Assembly (NCBI GenBank): GCA_963752345.1
Contig: CAVVYA010000016.1
Coordinates: 3,547 to 67,546 of the forward strand
Direction: 5' to 3'
DNA from: CAVVYA01 sp963752345
GTDB taxonomy: Bacteria; Pseudomonadota; Alphaproteobacteria; SMXQ01
DNA length: 64,000 nt
A program made the translations under genes and the position numbers. This document shows positions 17,451 to 26,219 of this stretch, one piece after another. Each line of letters starts with the position of its first letter. The stretch's first letter is position 1. The notes beneath the pieces are model-generated. The model did not search any database and was not told the origin of the DNA. It saw only the letters and a program-made list of their open reading frames with translations.

Positions 17451-18567
17451 TTAACGCCCCAGCAGGTCCTTCATCCAGAGGCGGACCTTCTCCTTGGTCG
17501 TCACGGTGAACTCCCACTCGTAGGAGTCGAAATATTTCACGCCGGGTTTGGGAATGACGTCGGGCGACAGATAGCTTTCATCGACGTCGTTGCGCGTCGG
17601 CGAGGTCAGGGTGGCGCGCGACCAGATGTCGAGCCCCTCGCGCGAGGCGAGCCAGTTGACGAACAGCTTGCCGGCGTTCGGGCGCTGCGAGTTCTCGAAC
17701 AGCACGACCATGCCGGATTCGGCCGACAGCGATCCCGGCAGATCGGGCCATTCATTGCCCATTTCCTTGACCGGGATGCCTTCCTTGGCGAGCGACTTCG
17801 AGCTGGTCGCGGTCGACGTCGAAGGCGATCGGATGGGAGCCGCGGATCAGCCAGTCGGTCATCTGCCTCGTGTCGCGCGAGATCGTCGGCTTCTGGCCGA
17901 CGTAGAGCTTGCGGACGAAATCCTCGCCGAGCAGGACATAGAACTGCGCGGCCTGGTTGGCCGAGCTGCCTGTCGTGGTGGGATCGCCCATGGAGATCTT
18001 GCCGTGGAACTTCGGGTCGAGCAGGTCGCGCGCGGTCTTCAGCTCGCCCGGCTTGACGCGGGCGGTGTTGATGTAGATCGGCGCCTGCACGGAGCTGCTC
18101 AGCCGCAGCACGTAGGTCTGCTCGGGATCGGCGAACCACAGCTCGCCCTTCTTCCATTTCGAGCCATCCGCCACCTCGGGCATCAGCAGGAACGGCCGCA
18201 TCGGCTCGAGCATCTTCTCGCGGTGGAAGACCGTCGCAATGGACTGGATGCCGCCGATATTGACGTCGACCGAGGATTTCTGGCCGGCGTCGCGCTCGGC
18301 CCGCAGGCGCGCGAGATGCTCGTTGGTGCGCCCGCCGAGATATTCCACGGTGATGCCGTAGCGCTGCTTGAAGACGGCGGGAAGCTGCTTGCGCAGATCG
18401 GCATGGGGCGGCCCCTTGACCACCACCGTGCCTTCCTGCTGGGCCGCTGCGACGAGCTTGTCGAAGGCCGCCTTGTTCTCGGCCGCCTTGTCCTGCGCGG
18501 CGGCCGGCGCCGCGCCCAGGGCCACGACGGCCGCCATGATCGATACCAATGCCAACAGCCGTCCCAT
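17451..18567 (-). CDS. Family-1 extracellular solute-binding protein, frameshifted
   Basis: Paralog of the adjacent 16222-17379 gene; together they form a tandem pair. The signal peptide ends near APAAAQ; LVAAAQQEGTVVVKGPP, LWFADPEQTYV, TISRDTRQMTDWL and SRATLTSPTRNDVD are shared. The ATG at 18567 follows GGAGGCGGTA. One extra base near 17787 breaks the frame between DVDRDQLEVAR and KEGIPVKEMGNEWPD; without it the sequence aligns with DEVESARQEGMPV of the paralog. Length after repair is about 371 residues. Likely a sequencing indel. Seventy-one bases separate the two genes. Confidence 0.87.
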
Positions 18568-18722
18568 TACCGCCTCCACCAATTGGATTATGTCCCCGCT
18601 GGTCAATCGCGGGTTAATTTTGCCTGAGGGCCTTGGCGCAAGCTTGCCCCCGGCCTCGCAAATGGTCAATACGGGCGTCCGCGCCCTGATGGTCGAGAGA
18701 GATAAACCAGTGCTGTCCCTTG

Positions 18723-19508
18723 CTAAGAGCCAAGCAAACCCGTGATCATGCCTAGTCCGATCATCAGCATGAGCGCGGCGACCGAGACCCGCACGACCGT
18801 TATCGTCGCTCGTTTGAGATATTTGGCTCCCAGCCACGCCCCGGCGAAGGCGCAAAGCGTGCCGACAGCAATCAGGGCGCCGTCATGTCCAGCCAAGTCG
18901 AGGGTCTCCGGATCGAGGGTCGCCACATAGGTCGGCAATCGCGAGAGATCGACGAGAACCGCCACCATGACGCCGGTGGCGATGAAGCTTTTTGCATCCA
19001 GGCCGCATTTGAGCAGGACCATCGACCGGAGAGCGCCTTGCTGGCCCGTCATCCCGCCCATGAAGCCCGATATGGCGCCGCCGAGCGGCAGCAGTTGCGG
19101 GGGGAGCGCCAGTCTTTGAAACCATGGCATCGCTTCCAGGAACGAAAATCCGATCATGGCGGCCCCGATGACGACACCCGCGAAGGTCGGCGCCAAGTCA
19201 TGACCGTAGAGTGTCCAGCGGAAGGCCGGAGCATCGCTCAATGCGCTCAGAGCCAGGGCGCCCAGGGCGGCGGCGGGGATTGCGCCGATGGCGAACCGGG
19301 CGACGACGGCCCAATTCGCGGCACGAAATACCAGGGCACCCTTGAACAGGTTGTTCAGCAGATGAACCGCTCCGGTCGCCGCGACGGCGGCGGGCGGGGA
19401 GAAGAACAGGGCGAAGGCAGCCAGCAGGACCGTGCCGAGCCCGAAGCCGGAGAAGAACGTCAAACCCGAGGCGACAAACGCCACCATGCCGATGACAACA
19501 AAATCCAA
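18723..19508 (-). CDS. TauE/SafE-family membrane permease
   Basis: About 261 residues with some seven to eight hydrophobic helices, typical of the TauE/SafE (DUF81) anion exporter or permease family, which moves sulfite, sulfonates or organic acids. FFSGFGLGTVLLAAFALFF and GGAISGFMGGMTGQQGALRS are the two conserved TauE half-motifs, one in each repeat. I choose a TTG at 19508 preceded by GAGGGGCGAGGG; the longer frame upstream adds a charged, non-hydrophobic tail that does not fit. Divergent from the Bug gene at 19773. Substrate unknown, but an aromatic carboxylate or sulfonate role would fit the neighbourhood. Confidence 0.82.
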   Translation of the reverse strand: MDFVVIGMVAFVASGLTFFSGFGLGTVLLAAFALFFSPPAAVAATGAVHLLNNLFKGALVFRAANWAVVARFAIGAIPAAALGALALSALSDAPAFRWTLYGHDLAPTFAGVVIGAAMIGFSFLEAMPWFQRLALPPQLLPLGGAISGFMGGMTGQQGALRSMVLLKCGLDAKSFIATGVMVAVLVDLSRLPTYVATLDPETLDLAGHDGALIAVGTLCAFAGAWLGAKYLKRATITVVRVSVAALMLMIGLGMITGLLGS

Positions 19509-19681
19509 CGATCCCTCGCCCCTCTCGGTGCGGCCAGCCGACGGCGGCTGCCGCAGCGCGGGGAGCGTAGACGAATACCGCGAAATAGTCCCGCTGGTCG
19601 GCACACTCAGCGGCTCTCGCCAGGCACTGGACGGGGTCCGCTCGCGGTGCTAGGAATCGCTTAGCGAAATCCGAAAAACGA

Positions 19682-19697
19682 CTTCAAAAATCAAAAA
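19682..19697. promoter_or_regulatory. TTCAAAAATCAAAAA element
   Basis: AT-rich element about 75 bases before the Bug start at 19773. The 15-mer at 19683-19697 recurs exactly at 23842-23856, upstream of the second TenA/PqqC-fold gene. Candidate operator or UP-element shared by genes of the island. Confidence 0.5.
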
Positions 19698-19772
19698 CAT
19701 CGCCGGGTTCGCCGTCCCGCCGCGTCTGCGCGCGGATGGCGGCCGGGAATGCGCACAGCAGAGGAGGGCGGC

Positions 19773-20837
19773 ATGGTTGGTTCGAAAATCCGTGTGCTGG
19801 CGGTCGCCGGCGTGGTCGCCGCGGCGTCGATCGTCACGGCCGGCGCGGCCCAGGCCGTCGACTTCAAGGGCAAGTCGATCTCCATGGTGATCGGCTCGGA
19901 GCCGGGCGGCGGGACCGACAATTCCGGCCGCCTGTTCGCGCCCTTCCTCGAGAAATACCTGCCGGGCAACCCGACCGTCGTGGTGCGCAACATGCCGGGT
20001 GCCCAGGGCATCACGGCGCTGGTCTATGCGGTGCACCAGACCAAGCCGGACGGGCTCACCGTCATCACCGCATCGAGCCAGCAGGCCAATCCGCTGACCT
20101 ACAGGCGCGCCCAGGGAGCCGGCTACGATCCGACGACCTTCCGCTACGTCGGCGGGGTCGGGCGCGGCGGCACTGTGGTGCTGATCAACAAGGACGCCGA
20201 GAAGCGGCTCTACGAGAAGGGCGACAAGCCGGTGTTCCTCGGCGCGGTCGACGGCATCCGCTCGGGCGAGCAGGTGGCGATCTGGGGCGCCGAATATCTC
20301 GGCTGGAACCTCAAGTGGATCATCGGCTATCGCGGCACCAGCGCCTCCACGCTGGCGCTCGAGACCGGCGAGATCGACATGTTCACCACCGGCACGCTGA
20401 CCCAGATCAAGCGGCTGGTCGAAAGCGGCAAGTTCAAGATTCTCAACCAGACCGGCGTGATGGTCGACGGCAAATGGACGGGCCGTCCCGAGTTCGGCGA
20501 CGCGCCGTTCTTCCAGGTCGTGATGGACGGCAAGATCAGCGATCCGGTCGCCCAGCAGGCCTATCGCCATTGGGAAAGCGTCAATGCGCTCGACAAGTGG
20601 ACGGCGCTGATCGGCGGCACGCCGGACGATATCGTCAATGCCTATCGCGACGCCTTCGCCAAGATGTACCAGGATCCGCAGTTCATCGAGCGCGGCACGA
20701 AGGTGAGCGACGATCTCACGCCGATGAGCTACCAGACCGTCGAGAATCTGGTGAACCAGCTCGTGGCGAACACCACGGAAGAAGCCGAGCAATACATCAA
20801 GGGCGTGCTGCGCAAGCACGGCATGCGCGTCGAGTAG
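19773..20837 (+). CDS. Bug/TctC-family solute-binding protein
   Basis: 354-residue periplasmic carboxylate-binding protein. Signal peptide ends near AAQAVDF; GSEPGGGTDNSGRL and RNMPGAQGITAL are the Bug ligand-loop motifs. Close paralog of 2031-3080 (GGVGRGGTVV, EYLGWNLKW, GYRGT, DDLTPMSY). The ATG at 19773 follows GAGGAGGGCGGC; an earlier in-frame ATG at 19749 has no RBS. Followed by a palindromic repeat region and a UbiD gene on the same strand, again pairing a Bug receptor with a UbiD decarboxylase. Confidence 0.92.
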   Translation: MVGSKIRVLAVAGVVAAASIVTAGAAQAVDFKGKSISMVIGSEPGGGTDNSGRLFAPFLEKYLPGNPTVVVRNMPGAQGITALVYAVHQTKPDGLTVITASSQQANPLTYRRAQGAGYDPTTFRYVGGVGRGGTVVLINKDAEKRLYEKGDKPVFLGAVDGIRSGEQVAIWGAEYLGWNLKWIIGYRGTSASTLALETGEIDMFTTGTLTQIKRLVESGKFKILNQTGVMVDGKWTGRPEFGDAPFFQVVMDGKISDPVAQQAYRHWESVNALDKWTALIGGTPDDIVNAYRDAFAKMYQDPQFIERGTKVSDDLTPMSYQTVENLVNQLVANTTEEAEQYIKGVLRKHGMRVE

Positions 20838-20869
20838 AGCCGGTGCGGCGCCCGCTTCGTCCTAACCCT

Positions 20870-20985
20870 CCCGCCTTGCGGGGGAGGGTGCGAACGCAGT
20901 GAGCGGGTGGGGGGCGGTTGTGGTCGCGGTGATGTCGTTCCCCCTCACCCCGGCCCTCTCCCGCGAGGGGGAGAGGGAGTTGGAT
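20870..20985. repeat. Intergenic palindromic repeat (GC-rich)
   Basis: Two GC-rich palindromes, CCCTCCCGCCTTGCGGGGGAGGG at 20874-20898 and CCCTCTCCCGCGAGGGGGAGAGGG at about 20957-20981, joined by a spacer of about 60 bases with CCCCTCACCCC. The same architecture recurs inside imuB at about 62265-62370. Such elements are common between genes of Rhizobiales. Confidence 0.75.
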
Positions 20986-21114
20986 GGTATGGGCGTGTTC
21001 CCCGCGTTGACACGATTGCGTCTGTAACTGAGAGTTGAGGCGTCTTTTCAATCAATAACCGGCGGGCCCGGCGTCAGCGGCCCGCTTTTCATCAGAAACC
21101 TGCAGGAGAAGTCG

Positions 21115-22717
21115 ATGGCCCAGTTTTGGCCGACGTTGAGTGATTATGTTCAAGGGCTGGAACGGGCCGGCAAGCTGATCCGCGTCACCAATCCGATCAA
21201 CAAGGATACCGAGCTGCATCCGCTCGTGCGCTTGCAATTTCGCGGGTTGCCGGAGACGGCGCGCAAGGCCTTCCTGTTCGAGAACGTGGTCGACAGCAAG
21301 GGCCGCAAATACGACATCCCGGTGCTGATCGGCGCCATGGCCGGCTCGACCGACATCTATTGCCTCGGCATGAACTGCGCGGTCGACGACATTTCCGAGA
21401 AGTGGCGCGCCGCGATGGCCAAGCCGCTCGCGCCCAAGATGGTCGCCAAGGGCGCCTGCCAGGAGGTGGTGATCCAGGGCCCCGAGCTCGACGCGCGAAG
21501 GCGGCGGCCTCGGCCGGCTGCCGATCCCGATCTCGACGCCCGGCTTCGACAACGCGCCCTACACCACGGCGTCGCACTGGGTGAGCAAGGACCCCAACAG
21601 CGGCGTGCACAATCTCGGCAACTACCGCGGCCAGGTGAAGGCGGAGAACCGCATCGGCGCGCTGCCCGCCATGCTCGGCGTCGGCATGCGGCTGCATATC
21701 GACGAATGGCGCAAGAAGGGCGAAACGCGCATGCCGGCCGCCATCGTCATCGGCGCGCCGCCGCACGTGACCTACACCGCGGTCACCCGCATTCCGAACG
21801 AGATGCAGGAATACGACGTGGCGGGCGCGCTCGCCGGCCAGCCGATCGAGGTGGTCCGATGCCTGACCCAGGACCTCATGGTGCCGGCCGAGGCGGAGAT
21901 CGTCATCGAGGGCACCGTGCCGACCACCGAGCTCGAGATGGAAGGCGCGTTCGGCGAATTCCCCGGCTACATGGCGGCGCGCGACTTCAGCTTCTTCATG
22001 GACGTCACCGCGATCACCATGCGCAGGAAGCCGATCTACCTGACCATCCTGAGCCAGATGCCGCCGTCGGAAAGCAGCAAGATGCGCCATATCGGACGCG
22101 CGGCCGCGTCGAAGAAGTTCCTGCACGACGCCGGCTTCACCAACGTCAGCGAGGTGCATTACCTGGAATGCACCGGCTCCAACGCCATGGTGGTGGTCAA
22201 GATCAAGAAGCGCGACTCCGACGACGCCAAGAAGGCGCTCAAGCTGCTGGCCGAGAAGTTCATCGGCAAGATCGTCGTCGCGGTCGACGAGGACATCGAC
22301 ATCCACGACCTGGAAAGCGTGATGTGGGCGATCGCCTACCGCTCGCAGCCCTACCGCGACGCGCAGATCGTCGATGCGCCGCTGTTCGCGCTCGACCCGT
22401 CGGTGTCGCCGCCGGGCAGCATCCGCGGCCTGGTCGCCGGCGGCGATGCGCCGCGCTCCTCGGCGCTCACCATCGACGCCACGATGCCCTGGGCCTATCC
22501 GCCGCTCTCGCTGCCGAAGAAGGAATACATGGATCGGGCGCTCAAGATTTGGCAGGAGCTCCAGCTGCCCGCCCTCAACCTCAAGAATCCGTGGTGGGGT
22601 TATTCGCTCGGCGATTGGACCGAGGAAGAGGAGCAGGAGGCCGACCTGGCCGTGGAAGGCCGCCATTACGAGACCGGCGCCAAGCAGGCCGCGAAGCGCC
22701 GCAACTATCCGCTGTGA
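21115..22717 (+). CDS. UbiD family decarboxylase, frameshifted
   Basis: prFMN-dependent (de)carboxylase of the UbiD family, about 533 residues. Conserved features after repair: NSGVHNLGNYRGQVK in the cofactor-binding half, EGAFGEFPGY (conserved Glu), TGSNAMVVVKIKKRD and VVAVDEDIDIHDLESVMWAI (catalytic-loop acidic residues). One extra base at 21494-21497 splits the frame; without it one reads GPELDA then EGGGLGRLPIPISTPGFDN. ATG at 21115 after CAGGAGAAGTCG. It is more like biosynthetic UbiD than the other two (1-804 and 27250-28731) are. Followed by an IclR regulator gene. Prenyl-FMN synthase (UbiX) is not in the window. Confidence 0.92.
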
Positions 22718-22724
22718 TGGACGG

Positions 22725-22760
22725 TGCCCCGGCGGTGGCTGCCCTGCCGCCGCCGGGGCA
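22725..22760 (+). promoter_or_regulatory. GC-rich hairpin after UbiD gene
   Basis: Perfect 11-bp inverted repeat (TGCCCCGGCGG and complement) with a 14-base loop, a few bases after the UbiD stop. No T-tract; may be a weak terminator or mRNA stabiliser ahead of the IclR gene. Confidence 0.45.
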
Positions 22761-22855
22761 GCCCGTCCCGACACGGATGATTGTCGCGGTCGGGAACAGC
22801 GGCTAGATTGCCGAGGAAGTCCTCTATAAGTCTGCAAATCTCCGGGAAGACGTCC

Positions 22856-23731
22856 ATGCCTCAAGGGCCCGCCACCGTTCGCCGCAAATCCTCGCTACCG
22901 GGGCGGCCCGGCACGCGCGACCCGGCGGACGCCGGCAACCGGACCATCGTCATCGGCGTGCGCCTGCTGCAGGCGGTATCGCGCATGAACGGGCCGGCGA
23001 CGCTGACGGAAATCGCCCAGCGCACCGGCATGTCGATCAGCCGGGCCTATCGCTACCTCACCAGCCTGACCCAGACCGGCCTGCTGACGCACGAGCTGGA
23101 GACCGGCAAATACGATCTCGGCCCGGCGGCCATCGAGCTCGGCATCGCCGCCATGGCGCGCGTCGACATGATCCGCGTCGCCTCCGACGTGATGCGTCAG
23201 CTCACCGAGCAGGTGCACCTGGTTTCCATCCTGGTGGTGTGGGGCTCCAACGGCCCCACCGTCATCAAGTGGGAGCAGGGACGTCTCGATCTTTCCGTGC
23301 GCATCCGCGAAGGCCTCAACCTGCCGATGCCGATCACCGCGTCGGGCCGGCTGTTCATGACCTACCTGGATGCGAAAGAAGTGCAGCCGCTGCTCGAGCG
23401 CGACATCAAGCTGTGGAATGCGTCGGCGGCCGCCAAGAAGAAGCTCGACAAGAAAGCCATCGAGGCGATCCGCAAGGACGTGCTCAAGCATGGCCTGGCC
23501 TGCACCAGCGGCATGCGCACGCCGCAGACCGCGGCGATCGCCGGACCGATTTTCGATCCCGACGGCCGGCTGTCCATGACCATCTCGCTCGTCGGCGTCG
23601 TCGGCACCTTCGACACCAGCTTCGAGGGCGAGCCGGCACGCGCGCTCAAGGCCGCGACCCAGCGCCTGTCCCATATGGTCGGCGCGCGCCTTTCGCCCGA
23701 CCTCGCCGTGGCGGGTGCGTCCGGCGGCTGA
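22856..23731 (+). CDS. IclR-family transcriptional regulator
   Basis: 291 residues. The N-terminal winged helix-turn-helix (about 38-95) includes TLTEIAQRTGMSISRAYRYL and a wing LLTHELETGKYDLGPAA; the C-terminal effector-binding domain (about 110-280) has HLVSILVVWGSNGPTVIKW and the GLACTSGMRTPQTAAIAGPIFD region of IclR sensors of aromatic acids. ATG at 22856; only a weak RBS (GGGAAG). It is the only regulator of the catabolic island in the window, lying between a UbiD gene and a TenA/PqqC-fold gene, and is the best candidate to bind the AT-rich TTCAAAAAT elements. Effector unknown. Confidence 0.92.
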   Translation: MPQGPATVRRKSSLPGRPGTRDPADAGNRTIVIGVRLLQAVSRMNGPATLTEIAQRTGMSISRAYRYLTSLTQTGLLTHELETGKYDLGPAAIELGIAAMARVDMIRVASDVMRQLTEQVHLVSILVVWGSNGPTVIKWEQGRLDLSVRIREGLNLPMPITASGRLFMTYLDAKEVQPLLERDIKLWNASAAAKKKLDKKAIEAIRKDVLKHGLACTSGMRTPQTAAIAGPIFDPDGRLSMTISLVGVVGTFDTSFEGEPARALKAATQRLSHMVGARLSPDLAVAGASGG

Positions 23732-23838
23732 CGGCAATCTGCAGGGATACGGCTCCGTTGTCGTTCCGCTTGCTTCGCAGTTCCATCGTGCTCGATTTGT
23801 GCGGCGATAACAGCGTGTTTTGCCCCTATGGCGTGGCC

Positions 23839-23914
23839 GTTTTCAAAAATCAAAAAATGCTTAGGTCTAAAAGCTTTCTTGCACATTTTGAAAAACACAT
23901 CTAATTTTTGAAAA
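23839..23914. promoter_or_regulatory. AT-rich control region with TTTTGAAAA repeats
   Basis: Upstream of the second TenA/PqqC-fold gene. It contains TTCAAAAATCAAAAA at 23842-23856 and two TTTTGAAAA units whose centres are 20 bases apart (G at 23890 and 23910), the same face of the helix. TTTTCAAAAAT and ATTTTTGAAAA at the two ends form a long-range inverted repeat. Likely operator for a dimeric or tetrameric regulator; inference only. Confidence 0.5.
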
Positions 23915-23943
23915 TTGTTCGGGCGATTCGTAGGAGGAAAGCA

Positions 23944-24711
23944 ATGGCGACCGCTCTCAAGATTGAAAACCCAGTGATGTCGGAGAAAGAGGCGGACGCG
24001 CGGATCGCGGCGTTGGCCAAGAAAGTGAACGAGCGGTGGAACGCCACGGTCGAGACGACGCCGTTCATGCAGGAGCTGGTGACGGGCAAGCTGCCGCTGG
24101 CGACGATCCAGGAGTTCTACCGCAACTGGGGCGCGTTCGTGCCGGTGATCAACTCGATCTACACGATGCAGTTCTACAAGCATCTGTGGTTCTTCGTGTC
24201 GAACCTCGACCTGATGAAACCCTACACCGAGAAGGTGCTGGACGAGTTCGGCCATCCGGAACCCCCGGGCCACATCCACATCCTGATCTCGACCGGCCAG
24301 GCGCTGGGCCTGAAGACCGAGGAGATCCTGCTGACGCCGATGCGGCCGCGGGCGCGCGCGCTGGCGGACTTCCACCGCACCACGGCGAACGACGGCCTGA
24401 TCCACGAATACTGGGCGACGGTGCTGTGGGAACACGCGTTCGGCGAGACCTGCCACAAGTGGTTCACGGCGCTGACCACGCACTACGGGATCAGCGCGCA
24501 GGGCGCCGACTACTTCAACAAGCACCACGAAGCGGACACCATGGACCATCTCGGCCGTGAGGCGCACTCGTCGGTGTCGAAGAAGGCGCTGAGCCGTCTG
24601 ATGCAGCGCGGCATCATCGAGCGTCCCGGCTACTCGCTCGAATACTGCGCCACCACGCCGGGCGACCTCTACGCCGAAATGCTCAACTCGGCCTACGAAG
24701 AGACCCATTGA
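23944..24711 (+). CDS. TenA/PqqC-fold (heme-oxygenase-like diiron?) protein, copy 2
   Basis: 255 residues, differing from copy 1 (4407-5174) only near the N-terminus (IENPV versus IDNPA). DNA identity from the codon at 23977 to near the stop is one mismatch (24552), and flanks are unrelated. ATG at 23944 follows TAGGAGGAAAGCA. The same ligand candidates (E101, H104, E163/E168, H194, D198, H202) are present. It is followed 82 bases later by the gentisate-dioxygenase-like bicupin, possibly in one operon, and preceded by AT-rich operator-like elements. Reaction unknown; metal-dependent oxidative chemistry is the leading guess. Confidence 0.85.
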   Translation: MATALKIENPVMSEKEADARIAALAKKVNERWNATVETTPFMQELVTGKLPLATIQEFYRNWGAFVPVINSIYTMQFYKHLWFFVSNLDLMKPYTEKVLDEFGHPEPPGHIHILISTGQALGLKTEEILLTPMRPRARALADFHRTTANDGLIHEYWATVLWEHAFGETCHKWFTALTTHYGISAQGADYFNKHHEADTMDHLGREAHSSVSKKALSRLMQRGIIERPGYSLEYCATTPGDLYAEMLNSAYEETH

Positions 24712-24793
24712 TCCGCACTTGAGCGGGCAGTACGCTACCGGGGCGGGCGCTTTTCACGAGGCGCCCGCCTCAAACTTATGGGGAGGAACAATC

Positions 24794-25864
24794 GTGGTTA
24801 CGGAAGCAACTCCGTCCTCGTCGGCCAGTCCGTCGTCAGCGGAACGCGACGCGTTCGACCGCGACATAAAGCAGAAAAATCTGCTCGGCTATTGGATGAT
24901 CCCGTCGCGCAGCAACGGCTACCGCGAGCCCAAGGCGCCCTACGGCGCCTTCAAATGGGATTGGCAGACCCTGCGCAGTTCGCTGCACGGCGCCATCGCC
25001 TATATTCCGAAGGAGGAGGCGCATCGCCGCTTCATCGGTCTGCAGCATCCGGATCTCGAGCTCGGCACCACGCCGCACCTCATGCTCGGCGGCCAATTGC
25101 TTCAGGCGGGCGAGACCGCGCCGCCCCACCGTCACACCATGGACGCGGTGCGCTTCGTCGTCGAGGGCGACGGCAGCGCCTGCACGGTGGTCGAGGGCGA
25201 AGTGTTCCCGATGGCGCGCGGCGATCTCATCACGACGCCCAACTGGAGCTGGCACGACCATGTCAGCGAGGCCAAGCAGGACACCGTCTGGCTCGACGGC
25301 GCCGTGGCGCCGCTCATCGTCAATTTCGGCGTCGGCTTCGCCGAACCGCACCAGGAACCGCGCCAGGCCATCAGCGCCAAGGGCGACTGGTCGCGCATGC
25401 AATTCGGGCCGCTGCAGCCGCGCACGCCGAAATATTCCAACACCGCCCGCCGTCCGCCGTTCCGCTATCCATGGGAGCAGACGCGCCGCGTGCTCGACCA
25501 GCTCGCGGCCGAGCAGGGCGACGCGCACGACGACGTGGTGCTGCATTTCGCCGACCCGCTGACCGGCGGGCCGACGCTGATGACGCTCGACTGCGAGATG
25601 CAGCTGCTGCGCCCGCACTGGTCGGGCAAGCCGCACCGCCATACCCACGCGACGATCTATCACGTGGTCGAAGGCGAGGGCGCCAGCACGGTGGGCGACA
25701 AGCGCATCGAGTGGGGCCCCGGCGACACCTTCGTGGTGCCGATCTGGGTGCGCCATGCCCACGAGAACCAGTCGGCCAAGCCGGCGGTCCTGTTCTCGAT
25801 CAGCGATAAGCCGGTGATGACGGCGCTGGGCTTCGACCGCGAGGATCTGGGCGTGCGCAACTGA
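24794..25864 (+). CDS. Gentisate 1,2-dioxygenase-like bicupin
   Basis: 356 residues with two cupin barrels, resembling gentisate or 1-hydroxy-2-naphthoate dioxygenases that cleave hydroxylated aromatic rings. First barrel: PPHRHTMDAVRFVVEGDG with NWSWHDH; second barrel: KPHRHTHATIYHVVEGEG with WVRHAHEN. Both therefore retain HxH and a downstream His. I start at the GTG at 24794 because GGGAGGA lies 7 bases upstream; the next in-frame ATG would remove the N-terminal arm. It lies 82 bases after the second TenA/PqqC-fold gene and ends at a terminator. Substrate likely a hydroxybenzoate or naphthoate, unproven. Confidence 0.88.
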   Translation: MVTEATPSSSASPSSAERDAFDRDIKQKNLLGYWMIPSRSNGYREPKAPYGAFKWDWQTLRSSLHGAIAYIPKEEAHRRFIGLQHPDLELGTTPHLMLGGQLLQAGETAPPHRHTMDAVRFVVEGDGSACTVVEGEVFPMARGDLITTPNWSWHDHVSEAKQDTVWLDGAVAPLIVNFGVGFAEPHQEPRQAISAKGDWSRMQFGPLQPRTPKYSNTARRPPFRYPWEQTRRVLDQLAAEQGDAHDDVVLHFADPLTGGPTLMTLDCEMQLLRPHWSGKPHRHTHATIYHVVEGEGASTVGDKRIEWGPGDTFVVPIWVRHAHENQSAKPAVLFSISDKPVMTALGFDREDLGVRN

Positions 25865-25915
25865 ACGGCACGCGCTGAGCCGCCCACGGTGACGCAGCAA
25901 CAAGAGATGAACTGC

Positions 25916-25955
25916 AAAGGCCGACGAATTCCCCTCGTCGGCCTTTTCGTTTTCT
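25916..25955 (+). terminator. Terminator after bicupin gene
   Basis: Stem AAAGGCCGACGA (25916-25927) with its complement (25935-25946), 7-base loop, then TTCGTTTTC. Confidence 0.9.
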
Positions 25956-25962
25956 GTCGTCA

Positions 25963-26125
25963 GGGCCCGGCTTGACCGGGCCCTCTTGTTGGAACGAGCC
26001 AACGTGTTCGCAACATCCCAATTCGTCCCCCCGGACTTGATCCGGGGCCCATCGAAAAGCGCAGGCGTGTACAGCCGATAACGTGTGAACTCCGCCTGAG
26101 GTGGCCCGGTCGAGCCGGGCCTTGA
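25963..26125. repeat. Cluster of three intergenic palindromes
   Basis: Three GC-rich hairpins in a row: GGGCCCGG-CTTGA-CCGGGCCC near 25966, CCCGGAC-type around CCGGACTTGATCCGGGG near 26033, and GGCCCGG-TCGAG-CCGGGCC near 26103. A similar unit starts at the right edge of the window (CGTCATGGCACGGCTTGACCG near 63925, and CCCCGGACTTGA at the last bases). Repetitive extragenic palindromes of the kind seen between alphaproteobacterial genes. No gene in 25865-26219. Confidence 0.75.
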
Positions 26126-26140
26126 CGAAGAACGACGCGA

Positions 26141-26174
26141 AAAAAAACGGCGCCTTTCGGCGCCGTTTCGTTTT
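26141..26174 (-). terminator. Bidirectional terminator
   Basis: Stem AAACGGCGCC / GGCGCCGTTT with a TTTC loop (26145-26168), A-tract on the left (T-tract on the minus strand) and TCGTTTTG on the right. It ends the minus-strand gene that stops at 26220. Confidence 0.88.
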
Positions 26175-26219
26175 GTCGCATGATCCCGCCCGCGGGGAGC
26201 GGTGGAATTCGCCAGCCGC

